Shown here: piece by piece, positions 1 to 8,802 of the stretch
Layout of the letters: every line of letters begins with the position of its first letter
Numbering within the stretch: the first letter of the stretch is position 1
Source of the DNA: Thermoplasmata archaeon
GTDB lineage: Archaea; Thermoplasmatota; Thermoplasmata; UBA10834
Length of the DNA: 47,131 bases
Reading direction: 5' to 3'
NCBI GenBank assembly: GCA_029864565.1
Contig: JAOTTD010000013.1
Span: forward strand, 1 to 47,131
Notes under the pieces: generated by a model
The model's database searches: none
What the model was told of the DNA's origin: nothing
The model's input: the letters and a program-made list of their open reading frames with translations, nothing else
Position numbers and translations under genes: made by a program

Positions 1-101
1 GGCCCTTGGCTCCCATCCGCACCGTAGACGTAGAGCTCAGCGGGGTCGGTCAACACCTTTTCGTCGCCGAGTGCCGCCCTGAGCTCTTGGATGTATTTCA
101 T
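1..101 (-). CDS. FAD-linked oxidase (GlcD/D-lactate dehydrogenase type), N-terminus only
   Basis: The minus strand reads from an ATG at 101 to the window edge, giving 33 residues that begin MKYIQELRAALGDEKVLTDP and continue AELYVYGADGSQ. This is the usual opening of FAD_binding_4 oxidases of the glycolate oxidase GlcD / D-lactate dehydrogenase type (LRxxLGxExVLTDPxxLxxYxxD). The FAD-binding and catalytic parts lie outside the window, so the substrate cannot be given. No clear ribosome binding site precedes the ATG. The gene runs away from the repeat copy at 145-166, so it probably marks the end of the accessory island. The family call rests on this short segment alone. Confidence 0.6.
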   Translation of the reverse strand, partial: MKYIQELRAALGDEKVLTDPAELYVYGADGSQG

Positions 102-144
102 CGAGAAAGAGCTAGGGCGATGTCCGTACAAAAGCTTGTTCTCG

Positions 145-166
145 TGAGAAAAGGCCATAGGGGCGG
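145..166 (+). repeat. Dispersed repeat copy R1 (intact)
   Basis: TGAG followed by the full core AAAAGGCCATAGGGGCGG. It ends two bases before the ATG (168) of the membrane protein gene. It is identical over this length to the reverse-oriented copies at 16392-16415 and 16829-16852. Confidence 0.9.
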
Positions 167-167
167 A

Positions 168-950
168 ATGCCAGGACAAGGTATATCTGGCATTGAACTG
201 ATTGTAATTTGGTGGCTAATCTTGAGGGGGAAAGTCGTTGCGCTATGGATTCACGTGGCAATATCTGTGGCGATTATCATCTCCGGAGGGGTCCTCTTCT
301 GGCTCGAGATTCTTGAACATCTAGGCGGAGGACAGATGAATCATGACAAAGCCGCATTCTGGTTCATAGCTTCATCATTCGGCGCAGGGCTACTGGTCCA
401 CAAGTATTATGGACACGAGCCTCCGCTGTGGCGCGTCGCGAACATCAGGACAGTCAAGAGAAAGGAGCGAGATTCCGCGTTTATCGCCATCGGATTGTTT
501 GTCACTCTTTCATGCTTCGGATATACGATTATACTCTGGCACAAGGATTACGTGCATAGTGGGACGCCGGATGTGTTGGTGGCAGTGACTACGGCAGCGC
601 TGGGATCGATCGGCTTGATCCTTATGGTCGCCGGGCTGAGTTTCTCCAAGAAACCCTCCTTGTTCCCGGTGGATGATTGCGCGGGAATACAGAACACAAG
701 GCAACGATACTCGCGGATTGGCCTGTGGATGAGGGTTGCGGCGCCGCTCACTGCCATCACCCTGATAGCCTCTGCCGTCATCATGTACGATGCCGAGGAC
801 AACTTTTTCGGCGTAATAGTGACGATGGGCATCGCTCTTTGGATCGGCCTTACATTGATTGGCAGCATCCTTTGCGGGGGAAAGCCGCCACTATTCTCTT
901 CATCTACCATCAGTGCCCTGCGACGATATCCTGTTGAGAAGAGGCCATAG
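168..950 (+). CDS. Unknown polytopic membrane protein, repeat-bounded
   Basis: This 260-residue protein begins MPGQGISGIELIVIWW. I chose the ATG at 168 because the longer frame to position 6 would read through repeat R1 (residues RKGHRGG). About six or seven hydrophobic segments are visible (roughly residues 8-40, 63-75, 105-125, 138-160, 190-210 and 215-240), with a charged loop rich in Arg and Lys (VKRKERDS) near residue 100. I recognise no family or catalytic motif. The stop codon TAG lies inside the next repeat copy (the TAG of CCATAGG at 935-956), so the last residues VEKRP are encoded by the repeat. Gene and repeats form a unit of about 790 bp. Confidence 0.65.
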   Translation: MPGQGISGIELIVIWWLILRGKVVALWIHVAISVAIIISGGVLFWLEILEHLGGGQMNHDKAAFWFIASSFGAGLLVHKYYGHEPPLWRVANIRTVKRKERDSAFIAIGLFVTLSCFGYTIILWHKDYVHSGTPDVLVAVTTAALGSIGLILMVAGLSFSKKPSLFPVDDCAGIQNTRQRYSRIGLWMRVAAPLTAITLIASAVIMYDAEDNFFGVIVTMGIALWIGLTLIGSILCGGKPPLFSSSTISALRRYPVEKRP

Positions 951-956
951 GGGCGG
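935..956 (+). repeat. Dispersed repeat copy R2 (one mismatch)
   Basis: TGAG followed by AAGAGGCCATAGGGGCGG, one base different from the core. It supplies the TAG stop of the preceding membrane protein and is followed by GAGAGATG. The small frame that starts there is not convincing as a gene. Confidence 0.88.
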
Positions 957-996
957 AGAGATGCCCTTAAGCGGTCGAGAACGATTCGGACGCGAA

Positions 997-1176
997 ATGA
1001 AAGACTCGAATCGTTCCTGCTCCCCAGCGTTGTTCATTCTACACAAACAGTCGGGCCCCCGAGCTGAGTCTATATAATGAAGGTTGGAATCAAACAGACA
1101 AACATCTTAATAGTGAGATGCGCATCTTGTTATACGGATATCAGTAAGAGGTCGTAGAATGAAAGACTCGAATCGT
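997..1176 (+). repeat. Direct repeat of a gene start
   Basis: ATGAAAGACTCGAATCGT occurs at 997-1014 and again at 1159-1176, 162 bp apart. The second copy is the start of the 115-residue gene (MKDSNRP). The first reads MKDSNRS and its frame soon ends. This looks like a partial duplication or a cassette joint retaining the first codons of a lost relative. Confidence 0.7.
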
Positions 1177-1506
1177 CCCACATACGAAGAAATACTGGCT
1201 CTTGTTGCAGAACTCGTCCCGGATGTACCCCGACCTAGCGAGATTTTTGCCGAGATAAAGGGGAAAGACAGGACCTTGTGGTTGGAGGGATGGTGTGACG
1301 GGTGCATAGCTAGCAGGGGATTTCCTCCGAAAGGAAAAGGAATTCTCAAAGAGAAGCTGGACTACATTCGTGAGGTAGCACCGAATCTTCTTCGGGAGAG
1401 AGCAGCGGAGAGGAACATGACTGTCCAGTGGTCAGGATTCATTCCACTGAAGGACAAAGAGCACCTATACGGCGTGTCTTGGTCTGTCTTCACGAAGAAG
1501 CTCTAG
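1159..1506 (+). CDS. Unknown 115-residue soluble protein
   Basis: The protein begins MKDSNRPTYEEILALVAELV and has no membrane segment or signal peptide. It contains a mixed helical region with two cysteines (WCDGC, residues about 51-55) and a C-terminal part ending in GVSWSVFTKKL. I recognise no family. It lies in the first accessory island between repeat R2 and the frameshifted serine hydrolase, and its first 18 bases are duplicated 162 bp upstream. Upstream GTAAGAGGTCGTAG offers a weak AGAGGT ribosome binding site about 8 bases before the ATG. Coding status is probable because the frame is long for the local context and is preceded by that site. Confidence 0.5.
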   Translation: MKDSNRPTYEEILALVAELVPDVPRPSEIFAEIKGKDRTLWLEGWCDGCIASRGFPPKGKGILKEKLDYIREVAPNLLRERAAERNMTVQWSGFIPLKDKEHLYGVSWSVFTKKL

Positions 1507-1785
1507 CATCTGGCGAAAGCTGTATGTTCCACCACAGGACAGAGTCAGCACTGCTGCAGCCAAGAGAAATGAGGAAAAGGAAAGGCGTTTGATCCTCGCC
1601 TCGGAAAAGACCGTAGGGAATGAAGTGCAATCATCTCACTCCCAGTCAAACAGGGAGCGGCCATCGACAGGAATCGCTCAGAAAAGGCAATAAGCCAGTT
1701 ACAGAATCTCGGACGATAGCGCTCAGAGAGAGCGTGAAACAACTCATCGCATGAACAGCGACGGGGTGAGCAGGTGGTTCAGAAC
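1507..1785 (+). other. Gap without a supported gene
   Basis: I see no gene, hairpin or clear promoter in this stretch. A stretch near 1566 (TGAGGAAAAGGAAAGGCG) loosely resembles the dispersed repeat, but it is too weak to call. Confidence 0.4.
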
Positions 1786-3389
1786 ATGCATTCGGCCACA
1801 GTGAAGCTGGACGCTTTCATCAGGAAGAAAATGCAGGCAGACGGCATTCCGGGAATGACGGTTTCGGTCACTGATAGGGACCGCATCCTCTGGCGTCGCG
1901 ACTTCGGATATGCGAATGCTGACCAGAAGAAGCCAGTCAGCAAAGATACGCTCTTCCAGATTGGTTCCATAAGCAAATCCTTTGCGAGCATAGCCCTGCT
2001 ACAGTTGGTCCAGCAAGGGAAGGTCGACTTGAACAAGCCAGCGAAGCACTACCTCCCGTGGCTCGAGATCAGGTCAAGACACCGGCCTATCACTCTCCAT
2101 CATCTCCTGTCGCACACTGCAGGTATTGTGAATGGAGCGGAGCGGACGACTGAAGCTCGCACTGATATCTGGAGTCTGAGAGAGTATGAGACATCTCGGC
2201 CAGGTGAGATGTTCCACTACTCCAACGTCGGATACAAGATCGTGGGAGAAGTACTCAGCAGACTCGAGCGCAAGAGTTGCCCCAGGGTCCTTCAAGAGAA
2301 GGTGATTGGACCTCTAGGCATGAAGTCGACATCTGCGGAAATTACGCATGATTTGAGGAGCAGATCTGCCGTGGGATACTGGCCGCTCTACGACGACAGA
2401 CCGATGAAGAACCTGCCTGATTGGGCTCCGTGCACATGGACCGAGTCCGAGAACGCAGACGGAGCGATCTCATCGACATCAGAGGATATGTGCGCGTACT
2501 TAAGAATGCTGCTCAACAGGGGCAAGGGACCTCATGGCCGAATTCTATCCGAGAAGAGTTTTCGCCTACTAACAAGGAGAGTAATCAGGTGTGACGACTC
2601 GCACGGTGAGGAGTACTACGGATACGGTCTCTCAGTTGCCCATACCGAGGGCACACGTTGCTCGGTCACACAGGGGGGATGCTCGGATTCATTTCATCGA
2701 TGCGCCTTGACCTCGATGAGGGAGTGGGCGCCTTTGCCTCGACCAATTGTCGGAGGACGGTTGACGACGTAACTCGAATGGCGGTAGAGCTGTTCAGGCG
2801 AGCTCGCCACAGAGAATCTCTTGCCGAGGCATCGAAGTACGCGCTACCATCGCAGCCCAGACTCAATGACTACACAGGCGCCTATACGAGTTCCGTTCGC
2901 CTTCTCGAGGTGCGAAAAGTCGGTGGCAGCCTAGTTCTCAGGCTCGGTGACGAGCAGATTCCTCTAGAGTGGCGACAGGGTGATAGCTTCTTCGCGGGTA
3001 GCCCGGTCATGGAAAGGTATCTCCTCTTGTTTGGTCGTCACAAGGGTAAGGTGGTCGAGGCCTTCCACGGAAATGATTGGTACACCAATGCCAGATACGA
3101 AGGCAAGAAGAGCTTCAGGTGCCGCGACGAATGGGAAGGACTCAAGGGCCATTACCGAAGCCACAATCCTTGGCTCACCAACTTCAGAGTAGTCGCCAGG
3201 AAGGGGTCCCTTGCGCTAGTCCCGCCCAGCGGCCTCGAGGAGCCTATGGCACCATTAGGGGAGAACACTTTCAGGGTAGGAGCAGACAAGAGATCTCCCG
3301 AACGTATCAGGTTCGATGCTTTCCTCGATGGAGAGGCGCAGGTCGCCGTCTTATCGGGATGCGAATATGCACGTTGCTTTACGCCGTGA
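1786..3389 (+). pseudogene. Serine hydrolase (class C beta-lactamase/PBP fold), frameshifted
   Basis: The first frame (ATG 1786 after AGGTGG; in-frame GTG at 1774) carries the SxxK motif (GSISKSF) and the YxN motif (HYSNVGY) of the beta-lactamase/penicillin-binding esterase family. The third motif, HTG (LLGHTGGMLGF), is in another frame that continues to 3389. Around 2657-2660 the bases CGTTG would restore one frame if a single base were added, so a 1-bp deletion separates the two halves. The rejoined protein would have about 535 residues: a hydrolase domain of about 310 and a C-terminal beta-rich domain of about 200, as in many secreted or cytosolic relatives. No signal peptide is seen. The stop TGA at 3387 begins the decayed repeat R3. 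It is either a recent pseudogene or a sequencing error. Confidence 0.75.
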
Positions 3390-3411
3390 GCGGAAACTGC
3401 CATAGGGACGG
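3387..3411 (+). repeat. Dispersed repeat copy R3 (decayed)
   Basis: TGAG, then a divergent spacer, then CCATAGGGACGG, followed directly by an ATG. The first TGA is the stop of the serine hydrolase, and the following ATG opens the histidine-kinase remnant. One base of the GGGGCGG part is changed. Confidence 0.6.
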
Positions 3412-3693
3412 ATGACGACTGAGGACTCGGTCAATCATGGGCAGCATATCACCCGTGTAAGGGTCTATCACGAGATCGTGGACGACGGCATCGAAGTCGT
3501 GTTTAAGGGCAACGGAGCGGGCATTCCCAGCAAGGAGAAGGAGCTGGTCTTCGAGCAGAGATTTGGGAAAGGAACGGGTTACGGCCTATATTTGACATGA
3601 GAGATCTTGGCTGTCAGCGGTGTAACCATCAAAGAAATCGGCGATTACGGGAAAGGTGCGAAGCTCGTTATTCACTTCCCATGTGACTTGAGC
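3412..3693 (+). pseudogene. Histidine kinase ATPase-domain remnant
   Basis: The frame encodes only the end of a HATPase_c domain: EDSVNHG resembles the N box, GNGAGIP the G1 box, and GKGTGYGLYLT the G2 box, then after a TGA at 3598-3600 comes EILAVSGVTIKEIGDYGKGA. Intact relatives have TREIL here, so CGA to TGA is the simplest change. The G1 box has Gly for the Mg/ATP-binding Asp. The sensor, dimerisation and phosphoacceptor parts are absent, and the remaining piece begins exactly at decayed repeat R3. After the TGA the frame stays open into the HD gene, which has its own start. I regard it as a dead fragment. Confidence 0.7.
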
Positions 3694-3954
3694 AGGGCTT
3701 GTCAGGCAGCAGCTCTAACAGGTGGAACAGGAAGTAGAATGCTTACTAACGTCTCTGCTAGGACGACTGTGCCACCTAATCTGGAAAGGCACTATGACGA
3801 AATCAGATGGATACGGCTCTCGCCCTCATCTCGGGAGCTTTCTCGCCGATCGTCAGGCGCGTGTTCACCGGACGCATTTCAGGATCGGATGCCAATCGGA
3901 AGTTCAATAGTCATGAAAGGCATCACATGTGTCAATAGACGAAGAGGTGGAGTC

Positions 3955-4851
3955 ATGGCGGAGAAGATGCTGGAGAACGGTCTCCTATACGGACTTAATA
4001 TGCCGACATCGTATACTTCGCTCGAGGAGCAGTCTGTCAAGACGATAGAGACGGGTCTCTCGCGTTTCCCCAGAGCGTTGAGCCTGTTCCACATTTTGCA
4101 GACAGATGCCGAGGTGAAGACACTATTCAACTTGGCCAACTTCATCGCGGTGCGGAAGCTGGGATACAACGACCACGGCCCTATACATGCCAGGATATGC
4201 GCGGCGAACGGAATACGCATCCTCGACATACTCGTGGGAGATAACAGTGTCGAGCTCGACTCCATCAAGGGACTGGGCATGTCTGAGGAGGACGCCTACG
4301 TTATTGTGCTCGCGGCTTGCATGCTCCATGACATTGGCAATGCGGTGCACCGCGAGGAGCATGAGATATTCAGCGTGATGTACGCTAAGTCGCTCCTGGA
4401 CAGACTGCTTCCCGAGATATATCCTGACGTGCCCCACCGGGCAGAAGTGTTGTCGCAGATACTGCACGCCGTGTACGCACATGACCACGGCGAGAACGCT
4501 TTGACGATAGAAGCCGCCATAGTCGTGGTAGCCGACGGCGCGGACATCACCAAAGGGAGGGGCAGGCTGTCCTTCGACCTCGGCAAGCACGACATACATT
4601 CCATCTCCGCCCTGTCGATTGAATCCGTCGACATCAAGAGAGGTGATACGAAGCCCATCGAAATTCACGTGACGATGTCCAACTCCGCTGGAATATACCA
4701 GCTCCAGGAGACATTGGGCAAAAAGGTCGCCGCGAGCCCTCTGAGGAACTACGTGGAGATCGTCGCAGACCTGATACCCTCCAAAGAGCTCCCGGAGCAG
4801 CGAATACTCGACAGGATGGTTTTCTCCGACGGGAAGTACAAGAGCGGCTAG
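3955..4851 (+). CDS. HD-domain metal-dependent phosphohydrolase
   Basis: This 298-residue soluble protein begins MAEKMLENGLLYGLNMP. The HD superfamily signature is visible: His in NDHGPIHARI (about residue 70), the HD pair in CMLHDIGN (about 123), His in EEHEIF (about 134), HDHGE (about 180) and an Asp in VVADGADITKGRGR (about 198). Such proteins hydrolyse phosphate esters of nucleotides or phosphorylated metabolites; the substrate is not evident. The ATG at 3955 is preceded by GAGGTGGAG, whereas the same frame extends upstream into the kinase remnant without signals. The stop TAG overlaps the convergent EamA gene's stop in the shared CTAG at 4848-4851. Confidence 0.85.
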   Translation: MAEKMLENGLLYGLNMPTSYTSLEEQSVKTIETGLSRFPRALSLFHILQTDAEVKTLFNLANFIAVRKLGYNDHGPIHARICAANGIRILDILVGDNSVELDSIKGLGMSEEDAYVIVLAACMLHDIGNAVHREEHEIFSVMYAKSLLDRLLPEIYPDVPHRAEVLSQILHAVYAHDHGENALTIEAAIVVVADGADITKGRGRLSFDLGKHDIHSISALSIESVDIKRGDTKPIEIHVTMSNSAGIYQLQETLGKKVAASPLRNYVEIVADLIPSKELPEQRILDRMVFSDGKYKSG

Positions 4852-5705
4852 ATGGAGAACAACGGAACCGCGGCGAGCAACATCGACAGTGCCACGTACT
4901 GCCTGATCGTGAGCTGCTCTCTGAGCCTGAACTTGGCGACGGCTATCGTCACCATGGGGTAGATGTTCGTGATGGGCAACACTATGGAAACGTCGCCGTT
5001 CGCGAACGCCAAGTACATCGTGATGCCACCGAACGTCAGGAACAACATTGACAGAGCCAGAACTCGGTTCCCCATCTTCGGCATCTCGAACTTGCCCTTG
5101 GCGGACGTCAGCCAATAGATGATCCATATGGCGGGACATACCACGGCGAAGACTCCTATGAAGTCGGTTTGTCCGATGTCCGTCATCACGTGTTTGGACA
5201 ATGCCGCCGAAGCGCCCCACATTAGAAACGCTCCAAGGGCGAAGACAATCCCGAGCGATTCCGTCTTGCCGTTGTTGCCGTTGGCGCCACGGTATGTGAA
5301 CACCAACATCCCAGAGACCACGAGCACAACGCCTACGCCCTCGCCAAGAGACATCGCTTCGCCGAGGAATATCAGCGCGAGGATGACCGTCCAGGGGGCG
5401 TACGCGCCGGAGACGGTGCCGACGATGCTGACCTTGCCATGTTTGATTGCCTCGAAGTAACAGATATACGCCCCTGCTGAGAGGGCGGCCGCGATGCCAG
5501 CCTTCACCCACGAGTAGGCCTCGTGAGCGGCCGGTTCACGGAACAGGAGCCAATATGCGCCGTAGATTGCGAACACGTTGATGCTGAATAGCAGCAGGTA
5601 GCCGGCGCCGGATATTCGCGCCCGGCTTTCCTTGGCCAGGACTTGGCCTACGCCGTAGAGGAATATGGTCGCGAGCGAGAACGGCAGCCAAAGGAGCTCC
5701 ATCAA
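4848..5705 (-). CDS. EamA/DMT-family transporter
   Basis: The 285-residue protein has ten hydrophobic segments arranged as two five-helix EamA halves. The first contains SWVKAGIAAALSAGAYICYFEAI, and the second contains FAVVCPAIWIIYWL and ends VALSMLLAAVPLFSI. A motif of the family, AYAPWTVILALIFLGEAMSL, sits at the end of the first half. Members export or import small metabolites such as amino acids or nucleotides, and the substrate cannot be read from sequence. The first helix starts almost at the N-terminus (MMELLWLPFSLATIFLYGVG), with no separate signal peptide. It lies upstream of nothing it obviously serves; DUF504 follows 37 bp upstream on the same strand and could be co-transcribed. 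Confidence 0.87.
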   Translation of the reverse strand: MMELLWLPFSLATIFLYGVGQVLAKESRARISGAGYLLLFSINVFAIYGAYWLLFREPAAHEAYSWVKAGIAAALSAGAYICYFEAIKHGKVSIVGTVSGAYAPWTVILALIFLGEAMSLGEGVGVVLVVSGMLVFTYRGANGNNGKTESLGIVFALGAFLMWGASAALSKHVMTDIGQTDFIGVFAVVCPAIWIIYWLTSAKGKFEMPKMGNRVLALSMLFLTFGGITMYLAFANGDVSIVLPITNIYPMVTIAVAKFRLREQLTIRQYVALSMLLAAVPLFSI

Positions 5706-5742
5706 CCCGCGCTGATGGCCACTAGGTAGATATACATTTGTC

Positions 5743-6006
5743 TCAGAGACGGTCCTTGCCGCGAGATCTTTCGTGCTCTTTATCGAACACGACCTCTCCG
5801 CGATATTCTATCCGAGTGACTCTGTGGTACGGTATCGATGCATCGTCGACTTCGAAGAACCCTCTTCCGAGAGCCCTTATCTCCGACCCGCTGACGCTGA
5901 GGATATCTCCCGGTGCCCCGCGGTGCATGTACCATATCGTGGCATCATCGATGTTCTCTCCATCGCCCCATTTGAGACGGTTGAGGATTTCTCGCGGGTA
6001 GACCAT
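5743..6006 (-). CDS. DUF504 / MJ1316-type RNA end-recognition domain protein
   Basis: This 87-residue protein contains the full DUF504 (UPF0248) pattern: YPREILNRLKW at the N-terminus, IWYMHRGAPGD in the middle, and a C-terminal IPYHRVTRIEYRGEVVFDK. The family is annotated as the MJ1316 RNA cyclic-group end recognition domain, and in eukaryotes it occurs in RNA-repair proteins (established knowledge). A role in RNA processing or repair is therefore likely, but nothing else in the locus confirms it. Length is normal for the family. It is on the minus strand, 76 bp downstream of fprA. Confidence 0.85.
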   Translation of the reverse strand: MVYPREILNRLKWGDGENIDDATIWYMHRGAPGDILSVSGSEIRALGRGFFEVDDASIPYHRVTRIEYRGEVVFDKEHERSRGKDRL

Positions 6007-6082
6007 CGGAATGGATAGTGAGATGATTCCGATATCACAGTTTGCGTTCTGTCCGACGTGTGTGTGGGCGCTTCAGGGAAGC

Positions 6083-7282
6083 TCAGAGCTCAGCAAGCTT
6101 GCCCTCGATGGTGTCGGCGAGCTTGAGCACTCTCTGAATCTCCTCGTCGTTCGCTGGACCCTTGACGTCAACGACGTCCAGCACCTCTATCTTCGTGCCT
6201 TCGAGCAGTCCGCTTAGCTGCTTGACCGCCCCTCCAGACCAGCCGTGCGACGATAATATGGCCGCGTATTTCGTCGGTGCTCTGAGTGCCTTCGTCAACA
6301 GGGTAGCGTACGCTCCAACGGGATGCGCTCCACCGAGCACGGTGGGAGCGCCGATCACGAGTACCGGTGAGTCGACGAGTTGCTTCGCCACCTCGCCAAT
6401 TCCCGTGGCCGTGAGGTCAAACGCCTGGACCTCGATGCCTTTGTGAATCAGCGATTCCTTCAGTATCCTGACCATCCGCTCGGTCCTGCCCCACATCGAA
6501 ACATAGGCGATCAGCACCTTCTTCTTCATCTTCGCGCCAGCCCAGTCCGTGTAGGCGTCTATAATCAGCTTCGGCTCGCGGTACATGACCCCGTGCGAAG
6601 GGGCGATGATCTTCGGGTCGAGCGCCTTTACCTTCTCGATGGCCTTCATCGATGGATTCCTGAACGGCATCATTATCTCGGCGAAGTACAGCTTGGCCAG
6701 CTCGAGCGTGTGGCCGTTGCCGAACTCGTCGGCGTAGAACTCACCATAGGCTACGTGAGATCCGAAGAAGTCACACGGGAAGAGCACTCTATCTTCGGGG
6801 ATGTAAGTGAATATCGTCTCAGGCCAGTGGAGCCACGGTGCATCCACGAACTTGAGCGTCTTGCCACCGAGGTCTATCGACGAGCTCTCATCGACGACGA
6901 TGATCCTTTCGTCTGGCACATCGAAGTACATCATCGCCGCCTCCTTGCCCTTCGCGCTCGTGACCAGCTTGGCGTCCTTGGCCAATGACAGCATGTAGGA
7001 ACACGCGTTCGCATGGTCCGGCTCTGCGTGGTTCATCACGACATAGTCTATCTTCGCCGAGTCCGTGTGTTGCGAAATCTTGTCCACGAGCTCGTTCTCG
7101 AAGCCCGGGTTGACCGTATCGATCAGCGCTGTCTTCTCCGACCCGATCACCAGGTACGCATTGTAACTGGTTCCGTGCGGAAGCGGTATGAGTCCATCGA
7201 ACAACCTCCTGCTCGGGTCCTTAACCCCGACCCAGAACACGTTCGGAGCCACAATTACTGTACCCATCGGCGTCTTTGCCAT
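6083..7282 (-). CDS. fprA: FprA-type flavodiiron protein (F420H2 or rubredoxin:O2/NO reductase)
   Basis: This 399-residue protein has a metallo-beta-lactamase diiron domain (about 1-250) and a flavodoxin domain (about 255-399). All diiron ligands are present: HxExDH in MNHAEPDHANA, His in WLHWPETIFTY, Asp in LFPCDFFGSH and His in APSHGVMYRE. The flavodoxin phosphate loop is seen in AYVSMWGRTERM. Archaeal FprA reduces O2 to water using F420H2, protecting oxygen-sensitive metabolism; some members act on NO. It acts in the cytosol. It is divergent from apt, with about 217 bp between them holding no obvious hairpin. With the catalase at 20.4-21.9 kb it points to an organism meeting oxygen at least occasionally. 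Confidence 0.93.
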   Translation of the reverse strand: MAKTPMGTVIVAPNVFWVGVKDPSRRLFDGLIPLPHGTSYNAYLVIGSEKTALIDTVNPGFENELVDKISQHTDSAKIDYVVMNHAEPDHANACSYMLSLAKDAKLVTSAKGKEAAMMYFDVPDERIIVVDESSSIDLGGKTLKFVDAPWLHWPETIFTYIPEDRVLFPCDFFGSHVAYGEFYADEFGNGHTLELAKLYFAEIMMPFRNPSMKAIEKVKALDPKIIAPSHGVMYREPKLIIDAYTDWAGAKMKKKVLIAYVSMWGRTERMVRILKESLIHKGIEVQAFDLTATGIGEVAKQLVDSPVLVIGAPTVLGGAHPVGAYATLLTKALRAPTKYAAILSSHGWSGGAVKQLSGLLEGTKIEVLDVVDVKGPANDEEIQRVLKLADTIEGKLAEL

Positions 7283-7499
7283 TTCACCACCGTCGCGAGG
7301 AATATCCTATGGGTTCATAGCTTTGTCCCCGTTCTGATTCCGTTGATGGTGGCGGTGCAAACGGCGTGAGCTCGGTGGCGGAGGGCAGAAGATTGAAATC
7401 GAAGGAACGCTTTGGATGGAGTGGCGCCTGGACGGGAGCTCGCTCCTCCAGGGGCTGCGCGGGATGCGTGATGACGACGATTCTCGAGGTGACCGTACT

Positions 7500-8027
7500 A
7501 TGGATTTGAAATCAAAGATCAAGCGGGTCCCTGAGTTCAAAGGAGTGGTATTCTGGGACATCACTCCGTTGCTCAAGGACAAGACCGCCTTCGGTCAGTG
7601 CATAATGGATCTGGCAGACCACTTCAGGGACGATGACGTCAAAGTGGTGGCCTCGAACGAGGCGAGAGGCTTCATCGTCGGCGCTCCTGTCGCACACGAG
7701 CTGGGCGTTGGATTCGTCCCGATAAGGAAGAAGGGCAAGCTGCCCCCGGTGGTACACAGCCTCAGCTACGATAAGGAATACGAGTCGGATGTGATCGAGG
7801 TCAGGGATGACGGCATCGAACCGGGGGATCGCGTGCTGCTTGTCGATGACCTGCTTGCAACCGGGGGGACAATCAAGGCCAACGCCGACCTGGTAGAGGA
7901 GCTGGGAGGCGAGGTCGTTGGGATGGGGTTCCTCGTTGAGCTGGAGTACCTCAACCCGAGAAAGCACGTCGGCGACAAGTACCACATCCACTCGTTGATA
8001 ACGCTCGAGACGACCGACGAGTTCTGA
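7500..8027 (+). CDS. apt: Adenine phosphoribosyltransferase
   Basis: This 175-residue protein begins MDLKSKIKRVPEFKGVVFWD. It has the Apt opening (FxxITPLLKD), the conserved EARGFIVGAPVAHELG segment, GFVPIRKKGKLP, and the PRPP-binding loop VLLVDDLLATGGT at about residues 115-127. It converts adenine and PRPP to AMP in purine salvage. I chose the ATG at 7500 because it is preceded by GAGGTGA, while the longer frame from 7416 adds 28 unconserved residues. It is followed after 16 bp by hpt in the same direction, so the two form a purine salvage operon. Confidence 0.93.
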   Translation: MDLKSKIKRVPEFKGVVFWDITPLLKDKTAFGQCIMDLADHFRDDDVKVVASNEARGFIVGAPVAHELGVGFVPIRKKGKLPPVVHSLSYDKEYESDVIEVRDDGIEPGDRVLLVDDLLATGGTIKANADLVEELGGEVVGMGFLVELEYLNPRKHVGDKYHIHSLITLETTDEF

Positions 8028-8043
8028 GGCTCGCGCTGCGGGC

Positions 8044-8661
8044 ATGAGCGCATCTGATGTCCCAGCCGAAGGTTCAATTACCAGTCAGTCGTTTTTGGAT
8101 AACATGGTGTTCGAAGCACTCAAGGCGTCACTGGCGGAGTCCGCAGTTGTCGAACGCGGGGAATACGAGTATATGGTCCATCCAATAACGGATGGCATTC
8201 CGCGGGTGGAACCGCGCGTGCTGACAGAGGTGATCAACGCCATGGTGGAGGTCGGCAACTTCGATTGCGACACGATCCTCACCGTGGAGGCACTTGGTAT
8301 TCCTCTGGCTACGGCCCTGTCGTTGAAGACAGGCAAGCCCTTCAGCATCGTGAGGAAGAAGATGTATGGCCTCCCAGGCGAGGTGAACATCTCACAGGTC
8401 ACGGGGTACTCGAAGGCGACCCTCTTCATAAACGGTCTGAAACCCGGGGACAAGGTGGTGATTGTGGATGACGTCGTCAGCACAGGTGGGACCCTGTGGG
8501 CCTTGGTGGACGCGCTCAAGAAGATGCAGGTGCAGATTTCGGACATCATAGTGGTCATAGAGAAGACCGACAAGAAGGCGGAGATCGAGAGGAAGCTCGG
8601 CATGCCTGTCAAGACACTCGTGAAGGTCGAAGTGATAGATGGCAAAGTGGTCGTTGTTTGA
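8044..8661 (+). CDS. hpt: Hypoxanthine/guanine phosphoribosyltransferase (archaeal type)
   Basis: The 205-residue protein carries the archaeal HGPRT pattern: VERGEYEYMVHPITDGIPRV near residue 38, VEALGIPLATALSLKTGKPF, RKKMYGLPGEVNISQVTGYSK and the PRPP loop VVIVDDVVSTGGT (about residues 138-150). It salvages hypoxanthine and guanine to IMP and GMP. The first 20 residues (MSASDVPAEGSITSQSF) are less conserved, so the true start may be slightly downstream. It lies 16 bp after apt and the pair is probably one transcript. Confidence 0.92.
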   Translation: MSASDVPAEGSITSQSFLDNMVFEALKASLAESAVVERGEYEYMVHPITDGIPRVEPRVLTEVINAMVEVGNFDCDTILTVEALGIPLATALSLKTGKPFSIVRKKMYGLPGEVNISQVTGYSKATLFINGLKPGDKVVIVDDVVSTGGTLWALVDALKKMQVQISDIIVVIEKTDKKAEIERKLGMPVKTLVKVEVIDGKVVVV

Positions 8662-8802
8662 CAGCCACTATTTAACACCTAAAGTGCAATCTCAGTAATG
8701 GCGTCGCCGAGATTCAATCAAAAAAGTGGTCCAAGTTTCCGCGTTCACAGAGCCTAATTGTAGCGCGAACCTGCAGGCCGTGCGGGAGCGCTCAACCCTC
8801 AC

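Noticed and set aside
4123-5511. Long minus-strand frame of 462 codons
   Set aside because: It is antisense to the HD gene and out of frame with the EamA gene, with Arg/His-rich composition typical of shadow frames in high-GC DNA.
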